64,000 nt of DNA from Azorinus chamasolen (Eukaryota > Mollusca > Bivalvia > Cardiida > Solecurtidae), in NCBI GenBank assembly GCA_963576725.1, contig OY755241.1, forward strand, positions 54,560,484-54,624,483. The letters are read 5' to 3'. Positions 46,801 to 58,800 of the stretch are shown here, piece by piece. The notes under the pieces were generated by a model. That model saw only the letters and a program-made list of their open reading frames with translations. It did no database searches and was not told where the DNA came from. The translations under genes and the position numbers were made by a program. How positions within the stretch are numbered: position 1 is the stretch's first letter; each line of letters opens with the position of its first letter.

Positions 46801-49800
46801 TGTACATCAGTACAAATACAAGCCAGTTTTTACGTATAAAGGTATATATACACGTCATTCTTTAACCCTTTCACCGCCAATGTCGCTAAAATGCACCACG
46901 GCAAACAGGCTCAATCTCTATTTCAATATATGTGCTTTATTCCTTTCAAATTTGCATTTATTTATCTTAAAAGGGTTAAATGTGAGATAAGTAATTGTGC
47001 ATTTCAGTAGATGGCAATATTTGTACGCGAAAGTAATTTAGATTTGCAATACGGTATCTTTATGGTGCGCCTGAAATATCTAAGCACGTCTTTTTCATAT
47101 GTTTGGACAGCAATATTCCATTGTTATCGGCACGTGTTTCCCGGACTCCTGCAGCTCATCTGACGTTGGGGCATTACTCAAGTTACGTAAGTATGGATAC
47201 TTCCAATGTTAAGGCGTTTTAAGTGTTTGCGTGGCGGCCGTAAAACGTCGCCCCGAACTTCATTCTCAGTGTTGTTATATTTTCTGGTCCTTTGGGATCA
47301 TTAGTTTTGATGGTGTAAGGTTTGAAAATTCAATATTCCTGAAGTCGGTGCTAGGGTGCGTGAGTAGTGTTACTCTTTTAATTACTACTCATGAACAGAC
47401 TCAATAAACACCGAGTCTGTAAGTTTCTCTTTTAGCATTGCTATTTTTCCTTTCGAAAGATCTCCCACTCTCAGAATATATTTAATCAAGCTCCGCCAGT
47501 AAACACTGTAAAAACTTCAAATGACAAGGCTTTGCTTAAGTACCGGGAATATTAGGTGAATTAACTCAAGTTACCGAAGTAGAAATACTTCGCTGTTAAG
47601 GTTTTTCTCAAGTAAAAACTATGATGGTAATATTTACTCAGACTAAGACTTCCGAAAGTAAGATTTGTTTTACCTGGGTTACGTCAGTCTAAAAACTTAC
47701 GATCGTAAGGCTTTACTCAAATTACGTCATTGTAAAGACTATGACATAAAGATTTACTCAGATTAAGTTTGTCTAGATTTTTCCAATGGTAAGGCAATTT
47801 ACTCAAGTTGCGTCAGTCTAGAGACATCTCCGATGGTAAGGCATTTCATTCAAGTAGCATCAGTATAAAGACCTCCGGTAGTAGTGTTCACACAGGTTAC
47901 AGGGTACGTCTGTATAAAACACTCCGACGGTAAGGTTTTACTCCAGTTACGTCAGTCTAAAGACTTTCGACGGTAAGACTTTAATTAAGTTACGCCAGTC
48001 TAAAGACTTATAATGGTATAACTTTACTCAAGTTACCTCAGTCGAAATACTTGAAGGTAAGACTTTACTCAAGTTACCTCAGTCGAAATACTTGAAGGTA
48101 AGGCTTTATTCAAGTTACCTCAGTCGAAGGACTTGAAGGTAAGGCTTTACTAAAGTTACCTCAGTCGAAAGACTTGAAGGTAAGGCTTTATTCAAGTTAC
48201 CTCAGTCGAAGGACATGAAGGTAAGGCTTTACTCAAGTTACCTCAGTCGAAAGACTTGAAGGTAAGGCTTTATTCAAGTTACCTCAGTCGAAAGACTTGA
48301 AGGTAAGGCTTTATTCAAGTTACCTCAGTCGAAAGACCTGAAGGTAAGACTTTTCTCAAGTTACGCGAGTCTGAAGACTTGATGGTAAGACTTTATTCAA
48401 GTTACCTCAGTCGAAAGACATGAAGGTAAGGCTTTACTCAAGTTACCTCAGTCGAAAGACTTGAAGGTAAGGCTTTATTCAAGTTACCTCAGTCGAAAGA
48501 CCTGAAGGTAAGACTTTTCTCAAGTTACGCGAGTCTGAAGACTTGAAGGTAAGACTTCACTCAAGTTACCTCAGTCGAAAGACTTGAAGGTAAGGTTTTA
48601 CTCAAGTTACCTCAGTCGAAAGACTTAAATGTAAGACTTTACTCAAGTTACGTGAGTCTAAAGACTTGAAGGTAAGACTTTACTCAAGTTACCTCAGTCG
48701 AAAGACTTGAAGGTAAGGCTTCACTCAAGTTACCTCAGTCGAAAGACTTGAAGGTAAGACTTTACTCAAGTTACGTGAGTCTAAATACTTGAAGGTAAGA
48801 CTTTACTCAAGTTACCTCAGTCGAAAGACTTGAAGGTAAGGCTTTACTCAAGTTACCTCAGTCGAAAGACTTGAAGGTAAGACTTTACTCAAGTTACGTG
48901 AGTCTAAAGACTTCCGGTGGTAATGTTTACACAGGTTACATCAGTCTAAAAATTCTGATGGCAAGATTTTTCTCAAGTTACGTCACAGAAACTGTCTTAA
49001 TCAGTCTAATAATGGTTCAGTAAGACAGGTTGTAGCTTAATGCAGGTCAAGAGTAATGAAGAAATCTCCTTTTTTTGCCCTGCATGAAGTAGTCACCTGA
49101 TTTCTAAGATTCCACTGTTCAATAGATGGATGGCCACCTAGGACAGATTGGTTTGCAGTATAGCCATTCATTTATTGAACATTGGAGGCGTAATCAGTAA
49201 TCAGAAAAGGAGTATTCTGTTATAAATAAAACCTGCATTAACCCATTACCTTAAATACTATTTTTAGATACAACATATTTGAATTAATCTACCGAAAAGG
49301 AGCATTAACTAGAGAAAAGGATTTATTTTAGAATTTTGTAGTTTGAAACCATTGTGCTAAATAGAGCATTTGCTCCTATAGGAGCAAATGCTCTATTTAT
49401 CACAATAGTTTCACAAAGTGACTTCTACAGAGTCATCAAAAGTCATCAATATGAGGGAATGGGTTAAGCTACCGCCTGCCTCACAGATCGGTCATTAGAC
49501 CTCTTGTTTATCGTCGCTACCTACAGACTGGTTCTACTGTATCTTGCAGTGATCGCCTTTCTACCCGCAAAAATCTCCAAAAGCGTCCCGGAGCCAAAGG
49601 TCAAATGTCAAGAGAACAATTTAGAACTGGATGGACGAGCCATCGCCGTCATGTAAGTAAAACGAAAAATGAATACACAATGAACAATCTTGCAATGTAA
49701 CACATTTTAACATAAGCCAATAGAGCAGACCCTGATCAGACGGCTCTTAAAGACATAAAAAGGGCATATTGCTATGGAGAAGAGGGTTAATAAACCATGT

Positions 49801-52800
49801 TTACTAATTTCTCAAACATGTTTGCAGTATTCCCAGCTCGACTATTCAACTTATCCATTTCCTTCATATTTAACGCCTTTTCAAACCGAATAGACCAAGA
49901 CCAGACGATTCCTGCAGGAGGCGTCTGATAAGAGTCTACTCTGTTTGCTTATGATACAATGTTGGCCTGATTATATTGTATTTGTAAGGATAAACATTAC
50001 CATATCCACATGAAACTACATGTATAAAATTAATGTTAATTAATTGTTACGATGTCATTATTTCTTACATAAATATTCAGGGAGTAAAATGGTTTACTCT
50101 GTAAATTTCTTGTCACCTATGATATCAGTTTAGATCCAGTTCTAGGTGTCTAAACATGGGGGGGGGGGGGGGTTAACAGATCTATGAGCGTCTGTTGGAA
50201 CTGCAGAAATTGACCAGTATTAACCCATTCCCTCATAGACTCTTTGGACAAATCTACCGAAAAGTAGCATTTACTAGAGAATAGGATCACTTTTAAAATT
50301 GTGTAGTTTTGAAACGATCGTGATAAATAGAGTATTTGCTCTTATTATAACTCACCAGACTAGTGGCTAAATGGATTGATAAGACTGGTACCGGTATAGC
50401 AGCTTAGTTTTTGTTCATGCATAACTTTAACCAATTCGCTCATTTTGACGCCCTTTGAAGCCTCTTTAAAGGTTACTTTTTGAAACCATTGTAATAGATA
50501 AAGCATTTGCTCATATTGAGCAAATGCTCTACTTATCGCAGTAGTTTCAAAACTACGAAATTCTAAAGTTTAGCTTTTTGCTCGTAAATGTCCCTTTTCG
50601 GTATATTGGTTCAAATAAAAGAGGTTGGTCGCAAATAGCCTATGATTTAACGGGTCTATAACTTACATATAACGGAATGAATTATATGTCATGTCGTCTG
50701 TAGGCATTCGCAGTCAATTTATTTGAAAAGCTTTTGGCCAAATGTCATGACGTACACCTTTGAGAAACTACTGACCAAGTGTCATGACGCACACCTTTGA
50801 GAAACTACTGGCCAAGTGTTATGACACACATCTTTCAGAAACCATTGACCAAGTGTCATGACGCACACCTTTGACAAACTACTGACCAAGTATTATGACA
50901 CACACTTTTAAGAAACCATTGACTAAGTGTCATAAAACACATCTTTGAGAAACCATTGGCCAAGTGTCATGACGCACACCTTTGAGAAACAATTGACCAA
51001 ATGTCATGACACACACCTTTGGGAAACCATTGACCAAGTGTCATGAAGCACACCTTTGAGAATCTATTGACCAAGTTTCATGACGCACACCTTTAAGAAA
51101 CTATTGACCAAATGTCATGATGCACACCTTTGAGAAACTACTTACCAAGTGTCATGACGCACACCTTTGAGAAAACTATTGACCAAGTTTCATGACGCAC
51201 ACCTTTAAGAAACTATTGACCAAGTTTCATGACGCACACCTTTAAGAAACTATTGACCAAATGTCATGACGCACACCTTTGAGAAACTACTTACCAAGTG
51301 TCATGACGAACACCTTTGAGAAACTATTATCAAGTGTCATGACGCACACCTTTGAGAAACTACTTACCAAGTGTCGTGACGCACACCGTTTAGAAACTAT
51401 TGACCAAGTGTTATGACGCACACCTTTGAGAACCATTGACCAAGTGTCATGACGCACGCCGTTGAGAAAACATTGACCAAGTGTCATGACACACGCCTTT
51501 GACAAACTATTGACCAAGTGTCATGACGCACACCTTTTAGAAACTACTGATCATGTGTCTTGACACACGCCTTTGACAAACTATTTACCAAGTGTCATGA
51601 CGCACACCTTTGAGAAACTACTGACCAAGTGTTATGACACACACCTTTGACAAACTATTGACCAAGTGTCATGACGCACACCTTTTAGAAATTACTGACC
51701 AAGTGTCATGACACACGCCTTTGACAAACTATTGACCAAGTGTCATGACGCACACCTTTTAGAAACTACTGACCAAGTGTCATGACACACGCCTTTGACA
51801 AACTATTGACCAAGTGTCATGACGCACACCTTTTAGAAACTACTGACCAAGTGTTATGACGCACGCCTTTGACAAACTATTGACCAAGTGTTATGACGCC
51901 CGCCTTTTAGAAACTACTGACCAAGTGTTATGGCGCACACCTTTTAGAAACTACTGACCAAGTGTTATGACTCACGCCTTTGCGAAACCATTGACCAAGT
52001 GTCATGGCGCACACCTTTTAGAAACTACTGATCATGTGTCATGGCGCACACCTTTGAGAAACTATTGACCAAGTTTCATGACGCACTTTTGAGAAACTAC
52101 TGACAAAGTGTTATGACGCACAGCTTTTAGAATCTACTGACCAAGTGTTATGACGCACACCTTTGAGAAACTACTGACCAAGTGTCATGACATACACCTT
52201 TGAGAAACTACTGATCATGTGTCATGACGCACACCTTTGAGAAATTACTGACCAAATGTTATGACACACACCTTTGAGAAACTACTGACCAAGTGTTATG
52301 ACGCACGCCTTTGAGAAACCATTGACCTAGTTCATGACGCACCCCTTTTAGAAACTATTGACCACGTGATATGACGCACACCTTTGAGAAATTACTGACC
52401 AAGTGTTATTACACACACCTTTTAGAAACTACTGACCAAGTGGTATGACGCACACCTTTGAGAAACAACTGACCAAGTGTCATGACACACACCTTTGAGA
52501 AACCATTGACCTAGTGTCATGACGCACACCTTTGAGAAACTACTGGCCAAATGTTTTGACGCAAACCTTTGAGAAACTACTGACCAAGTGTTATGACGCA
52601 CACCTTTTAGAAGCTATTGACCATGTGTTATGACACACACCTTTGAGAAACTACTGACCAAGTGTTATGACGCACATCTTTTAGAAAATATGTTTCAAGT
52701 GTCATGGCACAAACTTTTGAGAAACTACATTATATATTGAATACATCTAGCCTTACCCAAATTTTCAGTTAAATCTAGATCTACTAAATACATCAATATA

Positions 52801-55800
52801 TCTATTTATTTCATTAGAATGCATAATTAGTATGTTAATAATAGCATATCATTACATAACAGGAACTTTTTGAAATCGCATAAAATTAAAAATTCAGAGT
52901 TAAATCATTCAATATGCAAACCGGGCCGACCCTAATCGGACCCTGGTCTGTTTGCAAATGCGTAGAAATGTATTCAAGGACTAAATGATTAGTTTGACGT
53001 CATAATGATATGTTTCAGTGTCGTGTGCGTCATATTTGCTGCTATTATGACAATTGCAACTACCTATGACGTCATTTACGTTAACTGGCTGGCCAAACCT
53101 TCATCAAGTCAGACCCGCGTCAAAGGAATAGAGGTGAGGTGCTAGACTCGTATGTACACAAACCACTCAGTTGGGAAGGGATTTTATTACATTGCAATCA
53201 GTGTAGAACCATGTGGAGTCTGTATGGTTCTTTACTAGTCAGAATTAGACGCGGTAGATCCTTTATTTAGCAGTAGTAGTTTTTAGTCTTTCTATAAATT
53301 TACAATGTTAACTAGAGACCTTAACACAGACGAGATATCCAATTTGGGTCTAGATCTACGTTATTTGCAAAACAAAAGTCCCCGTTTCTCAGAGATCGTC
53401 GTATGTATCAATAAAACCCACCTTACTCCTATAGTAAACTCCATCTTAACCGGAATTTAGTAGTCCCTAAACAGGAATTTAGATCTAGTAACGTCTCTAA
53501 ACCGGTATTTTGTAAAGTCTCTAAACTTACATTTAGTAACGTCTCTAAACCCGAATTTAGCAGACTTTAAACCGGAATTTAGCAAAATCTCTACACCAGA
53601 ATTTAGTAGTCTCTTAACCAGAATGTAGTCTCTAAACCAGAATTTATTAGTGTCAAAAACGGAATTCTTAAAAGTCTCTAAACCAGAATTTTGTAGCGTC
53701 TCTAAACCGTAATTTAGAATCTTTAAGGCATTTGGATGCTTAGGCTGGTGAAAGTCATACAGGAATTCCAGTAAATCTACGCTACCATATGTCTTACTCT
53801 TTCGCTCATATAAACACCTTTTCACGAATTTACAAACAGAGTCGACCCCGATCAGATGGCTCCTAATACTGACTTTTCTCATTTAAACTAGGTAAGACCC
53901 TAAGAAACAATTATCTTTCTTATAAATTGCAATAGGTATATGTAATAAATATGCATATTGATAAATATGAACATCAATAAAGGGTACTATTTTGTCAGGT
54001 CCGCGAGTTGGCTTGTTAGAATTGACCCAAGAAATAGGCTCCATTGTATTCTTACGCATTCTTACGCAAAGTATACAAAACATTCATTTTGAGATTCCCT
54101 AGTGCAGCTTTTCTGTAAACTTTCGTGTTACCTATCGATACCACCTGCCTTAACCATTTACTCCATAAATACGCTTTTCAGCACATTTGCAAACGGAGTA
54201 AACCCAGATCAGATTTGCATTAAGCAAACACCTATCTTACAACCATAGACCTTGAATAGACTGTTTTACTTAGCAGGAGCGTATCTGAATCCAAATGTAA
54301 TGTACGCGCCGTGGCTATATGGACCCGGGGTCATGCTACCCCGAGAAAACTTAGAATTGTGATCTGTTGACGTCATCTGACGCTTGCAATTTGATCAACA
54401 AACGTCATTATGACAACTGATTTGTTTTTGTTCATATATTTGAGAAATGTCGCGTTATGCGATTATTTCGGAGGAGGCTCTGTCAAGATTGGACAGTGAA
54501 AATGGCTCCGCCAGTACTTATAACGTGTAATGAATAGAAATGTGAAGCTGTTCCGCGAGTTTATTGTTGTCATTGAATAAATATTTTTTCTGACGAAATT
54601 GAGTGTGCTGTTCGGTATAATAAAATAAATATCACATCCTATGGAGAGCGAAAGCGCGTATTGTCAACCCTCGGTATGGTAATGTCCACCACGGCTAACG
54701 CCTCGGTGAACATAACTAACCTCGGGTTGACAGTACGTGCTGTCTCTCTCCATAGGATGTGATATTTATATACTGTCAGAATGGCTATTTGACAATCTAT
54801 ATTTTGAGAACGGCCAATTGAAATTTATACCGCTGTCAGCATGCTCAGAATCAGATACTTGAGAACGATCGCAGACGTTTTATAACATTTGACATGATAA
54901 TTTGCTTCGGCAGAAACTGCTTTAGAATCAGACTTTAGACTATTAAATGTCATAAGCAAATAGAGCAAACCCTGATTCAGAGCCTACGGAAGTTGTCTAA
55001 TCTGGATTTTTTATTATAACAGAATGGGTTGAAGTCACCCGACGTTTATGTTGTCAAGACAACATCTCTCACAGAGAAAGAGGGTTATGAAAATGGAGGG
55101 AAGACAGATGCACCTGTAGTCATGGAACCTGCGACAAGCAGCAGCGAGCCTCAGAAAACACCCAAGTACAAACCAGGTATATAACTGTGTTTACCCCATG
55201 CATATTTATATAAGAAATATTACCATTGTGAATATCAATAATTACATGTAGATGATTTTAAGCATATTAACACATGAGGGTTTGGTCAAAGCAGACCTAT
55301 ATTATTCCATCAACAAACAGACCAGAAAAAGTTAAAAAAGTTCAGCTAATTAACATTCATGGTATCATTATTTATTTCATGAATATTCATGGAGTAAAGA
55401 GTTAAGCATTTTCAAATGAACTATTCCGAATTTCATACGGATCAAGCTTACCGTGGATGTTCATGTTTTTTTAAAAAAAAGTATAGCACGAAAAACCAGT
55501 GCAGACCCTGATGAGAGGGTTCCTCTATGAACCCTCTAATTTGGGTTACACAGTTTGCAAATAACATATGGACTCATTGCCTGCACTGAAAGGGTTTAGA
55601 ACAGTAACACCCTCCAATGTGATCAACAAGAGGTCTGACTCTTGGTCTTAGAGGAGCTTTCTGCATTAATGTTTCCCTACATTAAGCAAATACCAGTTAT
55701 TAAAGACGCTCAAGTTCATTCGTTGAGCCATCGCTTAAGAAGGGATCTACTGTACCAAATTCATTATTTTCAATGTATTTTCACATTACAACAGTTCAAT

Positions 55801-58800
55801 TGACTTACTCTGATGTGATATTAACACTGCAACAGTTCAGTAAACTTACACATACTCTGTATGTGATATTCACACTGCTATGCGATATTCACACTGCAAC
55901 AGTTCAGTAAACTTACTCTGTATGAAATATTTACAGATCTTACTTCATATAAGATACCCACACTACAACAGTTCAAAAACACGTATGAACACTCAATATG
56001 AGATATTCACAGTGCAACATTTCAGTTAATTCCGGATGTTGATGACGTGTATCTTTCAGGATTGATAGAGGGCGTGCTTCTGTCGTTCTCCGTATTCACG
56101 AACGGAACCAAGCTGTTGAACACTCACCAGCCTAAGGGCGCCCTCACCGCAGTCAATGGCATCCGCTTCCTCAGTATGACCTGGGTGATTGTAGGCCATG
56201 GATTTAGTTACATAGGACGTCCACCGACAGGTAATGTGTAGCTTAGTAATTGAAGTTACGAATATTACATCATGAACATCTATAGGCTGATATTGTGTGA
56301 TTGCAAATTAATATAGAATGTTTTGACATGGCATACCCGGATCTAAAGACTCATAAATGAGTTTTCTGATCAGAGAACAATGCTGACACTGATTAGATGG
56401 CTTTACTGTTCTACAGTAGATAAATGCTGAAACCGATCAGATCAATGCCAACACCGATCAGATGGATCTACTGTTCTACAGTGCATCAATGCCGACGTCA
56501 ACCATCTACAATATACCAATGCCGACACTGATCAGATGATTCTATTATCCTACAGTCGATTATACCGACACTGATAAGATGTAACCATTGTTCTACAGTA
56601 GATCAATGCCAACACTTATCAGATGGTTCAAGTGTTCTACAGTAGATCTATACTGATAGGATTGTTCCATTGTTCTACAGTAGATTAAGGCCGATGCTAA
56701 TAGTTCCAGTGTTCTACATTAGATCAATGCCGAATCTGATCAAGATATGATTCTATTGTTCTACAGTAGATCACTGCCGACACTAATGAGACGGTTCTGC
56801 AATAGGTCAATGCCAATACGGATAGGATAGTTCCATTGTTCTACCGTAAATCAATACCGTCACTGAACAGACATTGGATCAATTCCGACCGATTAGACGG
56901 TTCAACTGCTCTACAGTAGATCAATACTGAAAATAGATTATATTGTTGAAGTGCGCTACAGTAGATCAATGGCAACACTAATCAGATGGTTCAATTGTGC
57001 TACAGTAGACCAATGTTGACAACAATCGGATGGCTCCACTGTTGTACAGTAAATGTGTGCCAACACTGATCAGTTGGCTCCAGAGTTCTATAGTACATCA
57101 ATGCTTAACCTGATCAGATGAATCATTTGTTCTACAGGAGATTAATACTAACACTTATCGGATGGTTCAACTGTTCTACAGTAGACCAATGCTGACACTG
57201 ATCAGATGGTTCAACTGTGCTACAGTAGACCAATGCTGACACTGATCGGGTGCTTCAATGTCCAATGTAGAGCAATGTCCACACTGATCAGACGAATCAA
57301 TTGTGCTACAGTAGACTAATGCTGACACCAATCAATGTCACCACTGGTCAGATGCGGTCATTGTTTACAATTGATCGATGTCAACATTATTCGGATGTTT
57401 CCACTATTGTACAGTAGATCACAACCAACACTGATAGGATGGTTCCATTCTTCTACAATAGAGCAATGTGACACTTATTGAATGATTCTATTGTTCTTTA
57501 TTAGATCAATACCGACACTGATTGGATGGTGTTATTGGTCTGCAATAAATCAACACCAACACTGATAGGATGTTTCTGTTGTTCTACAGTAAATCAATCT
57601 CAGCACTGATCAGATGGTTCGTCCCAGTTCTACAATAGATCAATGTCACTACTGATCAGATGTTCCGTTGTTCTACAATAGAACAGTACCATTAGTGATG
57701 AAATGTTTCCATTGTTCTACAGTAGATCAATGCCAACACTGATCAGATAGATCCAGTGTTCTTCAGTAGATCCATAGTCACGGTCTACACTCGTTGAATG
57801 TCAATATGACTAGATTTGTAATTGCACAACTGTTATTGTTTCATTTATATATATATTAGTCCATGCTCATTTACCTATAAAATGTAATATCACTGATAAG
57901 TCGTGGGTAATATCGTCGATATGTCCACCCATAATCATCTACCTATAACGTATAGTATCCCGGATGTGTCATCCCATAATCTACCTATAATGTATAATAT
58001 TGCCGGTATGTCATCCCATAATCATCTACCTATAATGTATAATATTGCCAATATGTCATCCCATAATCATCTACACGTGTCTACCGGTCTACCTATAATG
58101 TACAATATTGCCTGGTATGTCAGACCACAATCACCTACCTATAACGTATAGTATCCCGGATATGTCATCCCATAATCATCTATCTTTATGTTACAGTGTG
58201 TAGTTTATCATCACTTGTACGGCCTTGCTGTACAATCGCGCTTTTATGGCGACGTGGTAGAGTGTTTGACTGCGAACCTGGCGACCCGGGTTTGATCCCG
58301 GGTCTGAGCGGGTATGTTTCTTTATAAAAACACCCGGTTACATTTGGCGCCCAACATGGGACTGTGACTGTATGAGCTCCGAGTTCGATTCCCAATCGTT
58401 CTCATACCCATAGAAATTCGGGACGAATTTCAACTTGCTGGGGGAGTATGTCACAGTGTGTAGTTTATCATCACTTGTACGGCCTTGCTGTACAAGCGCG
58501 CTTTTATGGCGACGTGGTAGAGTGTTTGACTGCGAACCTGGCGACCCGGGTTCGATCCCGGGTCTGAGCGGGTATGTTTCTTTATAAGAACACCCGGTTA
58601 CATTTATTGTATAATATCACCGATATGTCAGTCCACAATCATCTACCTATTTCATCCCATAATCATCTACCTATAATGTATAATATTGCCGTTATGTCAG
58701 TACATAATCGCCTACCTATATCGTGTAATATCGCGGATATGGCAGGCCATGATAGCTATAATGTGTAATATCACCGATATGTCAGTCAATGGTCATCTAC

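Larger units (their letters stand above)
58189..58602 (+). mobile_element. Complete TRIM (miniature LTR retrotransposon) with tRNA-like LTRs
   Basis: Two 154-bp direct repeats (58189-58342 and 58449-58602, four mismatches by eye) begin TGTYACAG and end GGTTACA. They enclose a 106-bp interior and are flanked by TTTA (58185-58188 and 58603-58606). A primer-binding site, TGGCGCCCAACATGGGAC (58345-58362), lies 2 bp after the left LTR. A purine tract GCTGGGGGAGTA (58437-58448) touches the right LTR. There is no coding capacity. Each LTR holds a tRNA-like stretch with TGGCGACGTGG (box A-like) and GGTTYGATCCC (box B-like). It sits in gene B intron 7 within a minisatellite. Confidence 0.9.

Noticed and set aside
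50700..52735. CRISPR array
   Set aside because: Units are head-to-tail and lack unique spacers; the genome is eukaryotic.
58245..58312. Genuine tRNA gene
   Set aside because: Box A and box B are present, but the T-loop is one base short, the acceptor stem does not pair convincingly, and the sequence occurs twice as part of LTRs.
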